From the NCBI GenBank assembly GCA_947488935.1, contig CANLBN010000007.1:62001-126000 (forward strand): a stretch of 64,000 nucleotides of DNA, read 5' to 3'. Made by a program: the position numbers and the translations under genes. Positions within the stretch are counted from its first letter, which is position 1. Each line of letters begins with the position of its first letter. Positions 46,044-54,250 of this stretch are shown here, in pieces. The notes beneath the pieces are model-generated. The model was given only the letters and a program-made list of their open reading frames with translations. It was not told the origin of the DNA and made no database searches. This stretch comes from an uncultured Pseudomonadales bacterium (lineage in GTDB: Bacteria > Pseudomonadota > Gammaproteobacteria > Pseudomonadales > Cellvibrionaceae).

Positions 46044-46312
46044 AATATTCCAAGCGGTGTTTATCGAGCTCTACCCGACTATATTTAGTGATACAGCCAC
46101 ATAGTATAAGTTACCCTTATTTTAAGGGCTAGTTTTTAAGGCCACCTTGTGGGCCTAGTTGCCCCTATTTTAACGTAAATGGTGGGTTTAAGCGGGTTAA
46201 TTGATGCAATGTCGTGCATAGATAAAACTTATTAAGAGAATCTCTTTCAGCTTAAATACAGGCCTATTTATAAGTGTGATTTAAAATTCTTTCTATATTT
46301 TCTTGTTTGTGG
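46044..46312. other. Intergenic region between map and rpsB, promoter side
   Basis: No gene is seen. Two small hairpin-forming sequences occur near 46115-46160 (CCCTT..AAGGG and GGCCAC..GTGGGCC). The map promoter should lie here; a minus-strand TATACT near 46103-46108 is a possible -10, but no matching -35 was found. Confidence 0.35.
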
Positions 46313-46479
46313 TATAAAGCCGCCCGCAAAGTAGCTATTTTGTATCTGCTTTGCTTAAAACTAATCGTCACACATGCATCGTCACGTTAATCTGGGTGCT
46401 CTTCGTAACGCTAATAATGGGTTCGAGAGTTGATTTTTCGGGATGTGTGGAGGCCTAACCCAAACAAATAGGAAATATT
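46313..46479 (+). promoter_or_regulatory. rpsB promoter and 5' leader (likely S2-responsive)
   Basis: TATAAA (46313-46318) followed directly by a GC-rich discriminator (GCCGCCCGC) looks like a growth-rate or ppGpp-controlled ribosomal promoter; the -35 is weak. The roughly 150-base leader has a long-range seven-base-pair helix, CACACAT (46369-46375) with ATGTGTG (46443-46449). It also has a CGTTA/TAACG hairpin (46385-46389 with 46406-46410) and the conserved-looking GTGGAGGCCTAACCC before the rpsB ribosome-binding site. In gammaproteobacteria this leader mediates feedback by S2. Assignment is by recall of that element and the pairing. Confidence 0.55.
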
Positions 46480-47226
46480 ATGTCTACAGTTAGTATGCGC
46501 GACATGCTTCAAGCTGGTGTTCACTTTGGTCACCAAACTCGCTATTGGAACCCTAAAATGGGTCAATATATCTTTGGCGATCGCAACAAAATCCACATTA
46601 TTAATCTTGAGCAGACTGTTCCTGCGTTTAATGAAGCGCTACAGGCTATCAATAAGATGGCATCTCAAAAGAAAAAAATTCTTATGGTTGGCACTAAGCG
46701 TGCTGCCCAAAAAAGTATCAAAGAGCAAGCGGAACGTTCCGGTCAGCCTTTTGTTAGTCATCGTTGGTTAGGTGGTATGTTGACTAACTACAAAACAATC
46801 CGTGCGTCTATTCGCCGCTTTCGTGAGCTCGAAGCACAGAGCCAAGACGGTACTTTTGAGAAATTAACTAAAAAAGAAGCGTTAATGCGTAAGCGTGCAA
46901 TGGAAAAGCTAGAGCTATCTATTGGTGGTATTAAAGATATGAGTGGCTTGCCTGATGCGCTATTCGTTATCGATGTTGACCATGAGCGTATCGCTGTGAA
47001 CGAAGCCAATAAATTAGGTATTCCTGTTTTTGGTATTGTTGACACCAACAGTAATCCTGAAGGTATCGATTACGTGATTCCTGGTAACGATGATGCTATC
47101 CGCGCTATTAAGCTTTATACCACGGCTATTGCAGATGCTTGTTTAACTGGTGCAGCCAGTGCGCAATCTACACCCAATAAAGACGAATTTGTTGAAGTAG
47201 AAGCAACCGAAGAAGCAAAAAGCTAA
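46480..47226 (+). CDS. rpsB: 30S ribosomal protein S2
   Basis: S2 binds the 30S head-body junction and, with its leader, controls its own operon. The 248-residue product starts [20 protein letters not shown] and carries [46 protein letters not shown] and [22 protein letters not shown]. It has a short acidic C-terminal tail. It heads rpsB-tsf and is divergent from map. Confidence 0.98.
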   Translation: MSTVSMRDMLQAGVHFGHQTRYWNPKMGQYIFGDRNKIHIINLEQTVPAFNEALQAINKMASQKKKILMVGTKRAAQKSIKEQAERSGQPFVSHRWLGGMLTNYKTIRASIRRFRELEAQSQDGTFEKLTKKEALMRKRAMEKLELSIGGIKDMSGLPDALFVIDVDHERIAVNEANKLGIPVFGIVDTNSNPEGIDYVIPGNDDAIRAIKLYTTAIADACLTGAASAQSTPNKDEFVEVEATEEAKS

Positions 47227-47274
47227 TTTGTATGTACTTAATTACCAGAGGTTAGAAGCTTCTGGTTGATGAAA

Positions 47275-47300
47275 AAGAGGGGGCTAAGCTCCCTTTTTTA
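47275..47300 (+). terminator. Partial terminator between rpsB and tsf
   Basis: AGGGGGC (47278-47284) pairs with GCTCCCT (47288-47294), with one G-U and a three-base loop, followed by a T run. An intercistronic attenuator here, lowering tsf relative to rpsB or marking an RNA end, would match other rpsB-tsf operons. Confidence 0.65.
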
Positions 47301-47420
47301 ATAATTACGTATTAAAAGTGGCGTTATTGACATTCACATTATTAATTGTTTTGTTGGCAGGCTTGAGTAGTACGAGCAGTCGATAAGATAAAATTTACAA
47401 AATTTAAAGAGGATATAATC

Positions 47421-48287
47421 ATGGCGGCGATTTCTGCTTCAATGGTAAAAGAGCTACGTGAGCGTACAAGTTTGGGTATGATGGAGTGTAAAAAAGCACT
47501 TAAAGAAGCTGATGGTGATATTGAGTTAGCGATTGAAAATTTACGTAAAGCCAGTGGCTTAAAAGCGGCGAAAAAAGCAGACCGCACCGCAGCTGATGGT
47601 GTTGTGGCAATTCGTGTGGCTGATGATAATAGTTACGGTATCGTTGTTGAAGTTAACTCTGAGACTGATTTTGTTGCACGCGATGAAGGTTTTTTGGGTT
47701 TTGTTGGCGTGGTTGCCGACAAGGCATTTGCTGATAAGCAAACCGATGTTGCTGCATTAATGTCTGGCGAGCTTGAAAATACACGTGAAGCGCTTGTTCA
47801 AAAAATTGGTGAGAACATTTCAGTTCGCCGCGTTCAATTAGTCGAAGGTGGTGTTGTTGGTGCGTATGTTCATTCAAATAACCGTATTGCTGTTTTAGCG
47901 CAATTAGAGGGCGGTAGTGGTGAGTTGGCTAAAGATATTGCTATGCATATCGCTGCGGTAAATCCTCAGGTTGTGAGTGGCGATGATATGCCAGAAGACG
48001 TTGTGGCTAAAGAAAAAGACATCATTAAGGCGCAGCCAGACATGGCAGGTAAGCCAGATGAGATTGTTGAAAAAATGATGGTTGGCCGAATCAAAAAATT
48101 CCTTAAAGAGAATAGCTTGATAGAGCAGCCTTTTGTTAAAAACCCAGAGCTTACCGTTGGTCAGTTGGCGAAAGATGCCGGTGCCTCAGTGAGTGCCTTT
48201 ACACGCTTTGAAGTCGGTGAAGGTATCGAGGTGGATAACGTAGATTTTGCTGCTGAAGTTGCTGCCCAAGTAGAAGCTGCTAAATAA
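47421..48287 (+). CDS. tsf: Elongation factor Ts
   Basis: EF-Ts exchanges nucleotide on EF-Tu. The 288-residue product has the N-terminal [18 protein letters not shown] motif, [14 protein letters not shown] for EF-Tu contact, MHIAA and [15 protein letters not shown]. Length and order are standard. The ribosome-binding site AGAGGATA precedes the ATG. Confidence 0.98.
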   Translation: MAAISASMVKELRERTSLGMMECKKALKEADGDIELAIENLRKASGLKAAKKADRTAADGVVAIRVADDNSYGIVVEVNSETDFVARDEGFLGFVGVVADKAFADKQTDVAALMSGELENTREALVQKIGENISVRRVQLVEGGVVGAYVHSNNRIAVLAQLEGGSGELAKDIAMHIAAVNPQVVSGDDMPEDVVAKEKDIIKAQPDMAGKPDEIVEKMMVGRIKKFLKENSLIEQPFVKNPELTVGQLAKDAGASVSAFTRFEVGEGIEVDNVDFAAEVAAQVEAAK

Positions 48288-48314
48288 GAATAGATAATTA
48301 TTCGATTGTTTATT

Positions 48315-48364
48315 CCCCTCTATTTTGAGGTTTTTTGCGGGGTAAGTGTTGTCCACTTACCCCG
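48315..48364 (+). other. Strong stem-loop between tsf and pyrH
   Basis: CGGGGTAAGTG (48338-48348) and CACTTACCCCG (48354-48364) form a perfect 11-base-pair stem with a five-base loop and no T run. Just upstream CCTC-TATTTT-GAGG followed by TTTTTT (48317-48336) could be a weak terminator, and CCCC there can compete for the GGGG of the strong stem. This could end tsf mRNA or modulate readthrough into pyrH. Confidence 0.55.
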
Positions 48365-48477
48365 TCTTGCTGTTAGAATACCCCTCCTTATTTGTATATG
48401 TGCCATTCTTTGTTCAGTGTTGCTGGATTTGATGGCTGCTATATGCTGTTTTCTTGCTCTTTAGGTGAAGCCGATTT

Positions 48478-49200
48478 ATGTCAATCAAGCGTGATAAGAA
48501 ATATAAACGAATATTGCTCAAGCTCAGTGGCGAAGAACTCATGGGAAAAGAAGGCTTTGGTATCGATCCCAAAGTACTTGATAAAATGGCTTTAGAGATT
48601 GGCCAGTTAGTGGGTATTGGTGTTCAGGTAGGTCTCGTTATTGGTGGTGGCAACCTATTTAGGGGGGCCTCGCTGAGTGAGGCAGGCCTTGATAGAGTAA
48701 CCGGCGACCATATGGGTATGCTGGCAACAGTCATGAACGCTCTTGCTATGCGTGATGCTTTGGAGCGCTCAAATATCACCTCGCGGGTGATGTCGGCGAT
48801 CCCCATGAGCGGTATTGTGGATCACTACGATCGACGCGGCGCTATTCGTTATTTAGAATCAGGCGAGGTTGTTATTTTTGCAGCAGGTACAGGCAATCCA
48901 TTTTTCACGACGGATTCTGCGGCTTGCCTAAGGGCTATAGAAGTGGAAGCCGAGCTTGTACTTAAGGCAACCAAAGTCGATGGCGTTTATACCGCTGACC
49001 CAATGAAAGACAAAAAAGCGACCAAGTATGATTGTTTAACCTATGATCTTGCCCTTGAGAAGAAGTTGGGAGTTATGGATTTAACGGCAATATGTTTATG
49101 TCGTGATCATAAAATGCCAGTTCGTGTTTTTAAAATGTCAAAGGCCGGCGCATTGCTGAATATTGTTGTGGGTGGCGATGAGGGTACACTAATAGAATAG
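48478..49200 (+). CDS. pyrH: UMP kinase
   Basis: PyrH phosphorylates UMP to UDP. The 240-residue product has [53 protein letters not shown] and [12 protein letters not shown], all typical of the bacterial amino-acid-kinase-fold enzyme. It stands between tsf and frr in the conserved order. Confidence 0.98.
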   Translation: MSIKRDKKYKRILLKLSGEELMGKEGFGIDPKVLDKMALEIGQLVGIGVQVGLVIGGGNLFRGASLSEAGLDRVTGDHMGMLATVMNALAMRDALERSNITSRVMSAIPMSGIVDHYDRRGAIRYLESGEVVIFAAGTGNPFFTTDSAACLRAIEVEAELVLKATKVDGVYTADPMKDKKATKYDCLTYDLALEKKLGVMDLTAICLCRDHKMPVRVFKMSKAGALLNIVVGGDEGTLIE

Positions 49201-49314
49201 GCTTAGCTTAATGGTTCTGAATGATTGTTTTATCAGTGGATTATCGAAGCTTAACTGGATTTCTAATTTTATTTTCTGTGCTTTTTGTTAAGAATAAATT
49301 TTAAGGTTAAAAAT

Positions 49315-49872
49315 ATGATTGAAGATATTAAAAAAGAAGCGGCTGTGCGGATGCAAAAAAGCATCGATGCTCTAGGCTCAAATTTCAATAAAATTCGTAC
49401 AGGGCGTGCTCATCCTAGTATTCTAGATAGCATCACCGTTGATTATTACGGGTCAGAAACTCCGTTGTCTCAGGTGGCCAATATCTCAGTTCTAGATGCT
49501 CGTACCTTGTCAGTTAGTCCTTGGGAAAAGCAATTAACGCCAGAGATTGAAAAGGCGATTATGAAATCTGATTTGGGGCTTAATCCTGCAACGCAAGGTG
49601 ATTTGATCCGCCTTCCCATGCCAGCATTAACAGAAGAAACTCGTAAAAACTATATTAAACAAGCAAAATCCGAATCAGAAAATGCCAAAATCTCTATTCG
49701 TAATGTTCGTCGTGATGCACTAGCTGACGTTAAAGACCTTTTAAAAGAGAAAGAGATCGGCGAAGATGATGAACGTCGTGCTCAGGACGATATTCAGAAG
49801 ATAACTGATAAGTACGTTGCTGATGTGGATGCTGCCTTTGCAGTCAAAGAAAAGGATCTGATGGAAATATAG
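49315..49872 (+). CDS. frr: Ribosome recycling factor
   Basis: RRF splits post-termination ribosomes with EF-G. The 185-residue product starts [20 protein letters not shown] and has [25 protein letters not shown] and [17 protein letters not shown] [16 protein letters not shown] chose the ATG at 49315, preceded by TTAAGG at the right distance; an in-frame ATG-like start at 49285 would add ten residues without family match. Confidence 0.97.
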   Translation: MIEDIKKEAAVRMQKSIDALGSNFNKIRTGRAHPSILDSITVDYYGSETPLSQVANISVLDARTLSVSPWEKQLTPEIEKAIMKSDLGLNPATQGDLIRLPMPALTEETRKNYIKQAKSESENAKISIRNVRRDALADVKDLLKEKEIGEDDERRAQDDIQKITDKYVADVDAAFAVKEKDLMEI

Positions 49873-49917
49873 CGCAACATTATATAATAATAAAAAACTA
49901 ATTTACTGGTAACTACT

Positions 49918-50694
49918 TTGACAGATCAACTCTCTCCAGTTTCCCCCAAGCATATAGCGATTATTATGGATGGTAATAACCGCTGGGCTAAGAGGCAGGG
50001 CCTGTCTGGTATTGCAGGGCATAAAGCTGGTGTTGAGCGCTTGCGCGATATGCTCGAGGGTTGTCGCGAATACAATATCGACGTGCTGACTGTCTTTGCT
50101 TTTAGTAGTGAAAATTGGAGTCGGCCCATTGCTGAAGTGCGTGGGCTTATGTCTTTGTTTGAGCACTACCTCTCTGGTGAGGCTAAGCGCTTAAAAAAAG
50201 AAAATGTGCGATTGAGGGTTATTGGCGATCGTAACAAATTCGATAAAAAGTTAGTTAAGTCTATAGAAAAAGCCGAATTACAGACGCTGGGTGGTAAGCA
50301 GACATTTAATATTGCTGCAGACTATGGTGGCCGTTGGGATATTGTTAATGCGGCTAAGAGAATCGCGGCCTCGGTTAAAGATGAAGGACTTGCTTTGGAT
50401 TCTATTGATGAAGAGCTATTTAATTCACATACGGCTCTAGCCAACTTACCGCCAGTCGATTTATTGATCCGCACAGGCGGAGAGTCAAGGGTGAGTAACT
50501 TTCTATTGTGGCAGCTTGCTTATTCGGAGCTCTACTTCAGTGATTTATTGTGGCCTGACTTTGATTGTGAGGCATTAAAAGCAGCCATTGACAACTTTAC
50601 TGCTCGCGAACGCCGATTTGGCCTAACCAGTGAGCAACTTAAGAATACCTCTGGCAAAGTTTTAGATCATCAAAAGGGTTCGAGCTGTGCTTAA
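49918..50694 (+). CDS. uppS: Undecaprenyl diphosphate synthase
   Basis: UppS elongates farnesyl diphosphate to the C55 lipid carrier used for cell-wall and O-antigen synthesis. The 258-residue product has HIAIIMDGNNRWAKRQGLSG with the catalytic Asp, GHKAGVERLRDM, FAFSSENWSRP, and LLIRTGGESRVSNFLLWQ. The first ATG lies inside the catalytic motif, so the start must be the TTG at 49918. The stop overlaps the cdsA start by eight bases. Confidence 0.95.
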   Translation: MTDQLSPVSPKHIAIIMDGNNRWAKRQGLSGIAGHKAGVERLRDMLEGCREYNIDVLTVFAFSSENWSRPIAEVRGLMSLFEHYLSGEAKRLKKENVRLRVIGDRNKFDKKLVKSIEKAELQTLGGKQTFNIAADYGGRWDIVNAAKRIAASVKDEGLALDSIDEELFNSHTALANLPPVDLLIRTGGESRVSNFLLWQLAYSELYFSDLLWPDFDCEALKAAIDNFTARERRFGLTSEQLKNTSGKVLDHQKGSSCA

Positions 50695-51520
50695 ATTGAG
50701 AATAATAACAGCCCTTGTTTTGGCCGCCTTATTTTTGTCGAGTTTGTTTTTATTACCTTGGGGCGGCTTTGTTGTCTTTGCGGGGATATTTACTCTTATA
50801 GGCGCTTGGGAATGGGCAAACTTGGCCGGATTTAAATCCCCACCTGAACGATTAATCTTTAGTGTATTAACCGCAACTGCTATGTTACTGATAGCTTGGT
50901 ATACCGGTGTGTTCGACGGTGTAATAGTGTTATCTGAAATGCGCCATTTTTTATTAATTTCCGTTGCGTGGTGGGCTGTTGCGCTGCTTTGGGTGCAAGG
51001 CTATCCCTCAAGTGTTGTCTTGTGGGAGTCTCGCTGGGTAAAAGCGCTGATGGGTTGGGTGGTGTTAATTCCTTGCTGGTTGTCACTATCTTATTTACAT
51101 CAGGGTAAAGACGGCGCCTTATTGATTTTACTGCTAATGGCAACCGTTATTGTTGCCGATACTGGCGCTTATTTTACGGGTAAGGCTTTTGGCAGGCATA
51201 AATTACTGTTTGAGGTAAGCCCTGGAAAATCCTGGGAAGGTTTTTGGGGAGGGCTTGTTGCTTGCTTATTACTTGCCTTAGCAGTCAATTTTTATACCGA
51301 TTTTAAGCAGTGGAAGGCATTGTTTATTGTTATATTTTTTACTGCCCTTGGCTCGGTTTTGGGTGATTTATTAGAAAGTATGGTCAAGCGGCACCGCAAT
51401 GTTAAAGACAGTGGCAGCGTATTACCTGGTCATGGCGGTGTGCTAGATCGAATTGATAGTGTGACTGCTGCGGCCCCTATTTTTACTTTGGGTATTATCC
51501 TGTCTGGCTGGTCTTTATGA
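50687..51520 (+). CDS. cdsA: Phosphatidate cytidylyltransferase
   Basis: CdsA makes CDP-diacylglycerol, the precursor of all bacterial phospholipids. The 277-residue protein has about eight membrane segments and the C-terminal signature VKRHRNVKDSGSVLPGHGG followed by DRIDS. The start is a GTG within the end of uppS, and its end overlaps the dxr start by four bases, so uppS-cdsA-dxr are translationally coupled. Confidence 0.96.
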   Translation: MLKLRIITALVLAALFLSSLFLLPWGGFVVFAGIFTLIGAWEWANLAGFKSPPERLIFSVLTATAMLLIAWYTGVFDGVIVLSEMRHFLLISVAWWAVALLWVQGYPSSVVLWESRWVKALMGWVVLIPCWLSLSYLHQGKDGALLILLLMATVIVADTGAYFTGKAFGRHKLLFEVSPGKSWEGFWGGLVACLLLALAVNFYTDFKQWKALFIVIFFTALGSVLGDLLESMVKRHRNVKDSGSVLPGHGGVLDRIDSVTAAAPIFTLGIILSGWSL

Positions 51521-52743
51521 GTAATTCAGTACCTGAAGGCTCTGCGGGCTTGCAGGTGATTACCGTTCTGGGTTCTACCGGTTCTATTGGGGTTAGCACC
51601 CTAGATGTTGTTGCAAGGCACCCTAGCAAATTTAGTGTATTTGCCTTAACCGCAAATACAAATGTTGATGTGCTAGAGCAGCAATGCCTCTCTTTTAGCC
51701 CTACCTATGCAGTTCTACAAGATAGTGCTTCGGCACAAGAGTTAAAAAAACGACTAGCCAGTACCAAGATAAGCACTGAGGTGCTAACGGGTAATGATGC
51801 ATTGATTAGCGTCGTTGAAGATGGTGCGGTGGATACGGTGATGGCCGCTATTGTTGGTGCTGCCGGATTGTTGCCTACTTTGGCTGCGGTCAAAATGGGC
51901 AAAAAAGTGCTGTTAGCCAATAAAGAGGCTTTGGTGATGGCTGGCGGCTTATTTATGAGCGCATTGAGTCAAAGCCAGGCAATTTTGTTACCTATTGATA
52001 GCGAGCATAATGCTATTTTTCAGTGTTTACCGAATACTCTAAAGCAAAGGGATAAGACTAGCTCTAGCTACGATATCGCAGGTGTTAAGAAGGTATTGTT
52101 AACGGGCTCTGGCGGCCCATTTAGACAGTGGCCGATAGAGGCCATTCAAAAAGCAACGCCAGATCAGGCTTGTAATCATCCAAATTGGTCGATGGGCCGC
52201 AAAATATCTGTTGATTCTGCAAGCTTGATGAATAAAGGCTTGGAGTTTATAGAGGCTCGCTGGCTATTCGGCTTAGATCCTAAGAATATTGAGGTCGTTA
52301 TTCATCCTCAGAGTATTATTCATTCTATGGTTGAGTATAATGACGGCTCGGTACTTGCCCAGCTGGGGCAGCCGGATATGAGAACGCCAATAGCGCATGC
52401 GCTTGCTTGGCCATCGCGGATTGATAGCGGCGTAAAATCTTTAGATTTTATGAGCTTGAGTGGGCTTGATTTTGAGCGCCCAGATCTTGAGCGTTTTCCA
52501 GCTCTGTCGCTGGCAATATCGGTTGCATCGCAGCCCTCATCAGCTGCTACAGTTCTCAATGCGGCTAATGAAGTGGCAGTAGATGCATTTTTAAACAGTA
52601 GGATAGGCTTTGGTAACATTGCCGCTGTACTAGACACTGTTCTCTTTTCGGCTAATTTTTTTGAACTGGATAGTATTGACGCTGTCTTAGACGCGGATTT
52701 ATACGCGCGCAAAATGTCGCAGGCTGTAATTGCTTCATTATAA
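51517..52743 (+). CDS. dxr: 1-deoxy-D-xylulose 5-phosphate reductoisomerase
   Basis: Dxr makes 2-C-methylerythritol 4-phosphate, the second step of the non-mevalonate isoprenoid pathway. The 408-residue product has the NADPH site VLGSTGSIGVSTLDVV, VLLANKEALVMAG, LPIDSEHNAIFQ (metal ligands), the LTGSGGPFRQW loop and MGRKISVDSASLMNKGLE. Isoprenoid supply links it to uppS two genes upstream. Start overlaps cdsA. Confidence 0.97.
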   Translation: MSNSVPEGSAGLQVITVLGSTGSIGVSTLDVVARHPSKFSVFALTANTNVDVLEQQCLSFSPTYAVLQDSASAQELKKRLASTKISTEVLTGNDALISVVEDGAVDTVMAAIVGAAGLLPTLAAVKMGKKVLLANKEALVMAGGLFMSALSQSQAILLPIDSEHNAIFQCLPNTLKQRDKTSSSYDIAGVKKVLLTGSGGPFRQWPIEAIQKATPDQACNHPNWSMGRKISVDSASLMNKGLEFIEARWLFGLDPKNIEVVIHPQSIIHSMVEYNDGSVLAQLGQPDMRTPIAHALAWPSRIDSGVKSLDFMSLSGLDFERPDLERFPALSLAISVASQPSSAATVLNAANEVAVDAFLNSRIGFGNIAAVLDTVLFSANFFELDSIDAVLDADLYARKMSQAVIASL

Positions 52744-52769
52744 ATTAATAGTATAGGGGTCAGAATATC

Positions 52770-52798
52770 AGTTCATTATTTGTGAATGTTGTTATAAT
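52770..52798 (+). promoter_or_regulatory. Extended -10 promoter before rseP
   Basis: TG-T-TATAAT (52790-52798) is a perfect extended -10 element; the -35 region (around 52770-52777, TTCATT/AGTTCA) is weak, as often with extended -10 promoters. It would drive rseP-bamA-skp. No sigma-E consensus (GGAACTT) was seen in this gap. Confidence 0.6.
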
Positions 52799-52846
52799 GC
52801 ATGTTTATATGCTTAAAGATAATTAAAAAAGTGTAGTTTATTCGGT

Positions 52847-54211
52847 ATGTTGACAACAATTCTTTGGTTCTTATTAGCGATTGGTATATTAGTGACCTTC
52901 CATGAGTTTGGTCACTTCTATATTGCTCGTCGTTGCGGTGTCAAAGTACTGCGCTTTTCAGTGGGTTTTGGCAAGCCATTATTTACTAAAGTAGGTAAGA
53001 CAGGTACGGAGTATGTTTTTGCTGCTATTCCTCTCGGCGGCTATGTCAAGATGTTGGATGAGAGAGAAGGTAACGTAGCGCCTGAAGAAGTGCATATGTC
53101 CTTCACGCGTAAAAGCGTTTGGCAGAGAATTGCGATTATCAGCGCGGGTCCTATAGCCAATTTTATTTTAGCCATTGCCTTCTATTTCGCTTTTGCTATG
53201 TTGGGTACCAAAGGCGTGGTTCCTGTTATTGGTGATGTAGCGCCAGGTAGTTTGGCTGAGCAGGCACAAATCGAAAGTGGCTTTGAAATAGTTAGTATTG
53301 ATAATAAAAAAGTATCAACATGGAATGAAGTTTTTGACAAGTTAGCAAGTAGAATTGGCGATACAGGCACAATTAATGTTGGGCTTAAGGATTTCTCATC
53401 GCAGACTACGAACTCTGATTTGTCTACGGTTAAAAGAATCCCGATTGAACAATGGCTTGGTAATGATGATCGCCCGGATATTCTTGGAGAGCTAGGCCTT
53501 AGTCCATCAGAGCCAGAAACAGACTGGATACTGTCAACTGTCGTTGATGGCAGTGCGGCGCAATCTGCTGGTTTACAGATCGGAGACGAACTAGTATCGG
53601 CAAATGGTCAGTCGTTAGTTTCTTGGAGAGAGTGGGTAAATTTTGTTAGAGCCAACCCTGGATCTCCTATCGATGTAATGATTAATCGTGATGGGCAATC
53701 CACGAGTATTCTGTTGACGCCAGAAGCGATTGAGGAAAATGGAGAGTTAATTGGTAGAGTTGGTTTGTCTGCATCATTGCGCTGGCCAGAAGCAATGATC
53801 AGAGAAATCAATTACTCGTTGCTAGAATCTATTCAATACGGATTTACCCGTACTTATGATCAAGTTCTGGTTATTTTGTCTTTCTTTAAAAAAATACTGC
53901 TGTTGGATGTATCCATAAAAAATATGGGTGGTACCTTTACTATTGCGCAAGTCGCTGGTGATAGTGCAGCGGCAGGCTTGACCTACTATATTTCCTTTTT
54001 AGCGTTTTTTAGTGTCAGCTTAGGTGTATTTAATTTATTGCCAATTCCAGTTCTTGATGGTGGGCATATTATGTTTTATTTAATAGAAGCAGTTAAAGGT
54101 AGTCCTTTACCTGAGCGTATACAAATGATTGGTTATCAAGTTGGTTTATTAGCAGTGGTGAGTTTAATGGTTGTCGTCCATTATAATGATCTTATTCGAA
54201 TTCTTTCTTAA
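52847..54211 (+). CDS. rseP: Site-2 intramembrane metalloprotease RseP
   Basis: RseP cuts the anti-sigma factor RseA inside the membrane to release sigma-E during envelope stress. The 454-residue product has the zinc motif HEFGH (residues 19-23), two periplasmic PDZ domains (about 125-205 and 220-300) and the third zinc ligand in FNLLPIPVLDGGH. Four membrane segments are visible. It directly precedes bamA, whose product is itself monitored by the sigma-E system. Confidence 0.96.
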   Translation: MLTTILWFLLAIGILVTFHEFGHFYIARRCGVKVLRFSVGFGKPLFTKVGKTGTEYVFAAIPLGGYVKMLDEREGNVAPEEVHMSFTRKSVWQRIAIISAGPIANFILAIAFYFAFAMLGTKGVVPVIGDVAPGSLAEQAQIESGFEIVSIDNKKVSTWNEVFDKLASRIGDTGTINVGLKDFSSQTTNSDLSTVKRIPIEQWLGNDDRPDILGELGLSPSEPETDWILSTVVDGSAAQSAGLQIGDELVSANGQSLVSWREWVNFVRANPGSPIDVMINRDGQSTSILLTPEAIEENGELIGRVGLSASLRWPEAMIREINYSLLESIQYGFTRTYDQVLVILSFFKKILLLDVSIKNMGGTFTIAQVAGDSAAAGLTYYISFLAFFSVSLGVFNLLPIPVLDGGHIMFYLIEAVKGSPLPERIQMIGYQVGLLAVVSLMVVVHYNDLIRILS

Positions 54212-54250
54212 TGCTGTCGCATATTAATTCACTTAACGTATAGAAAATTT

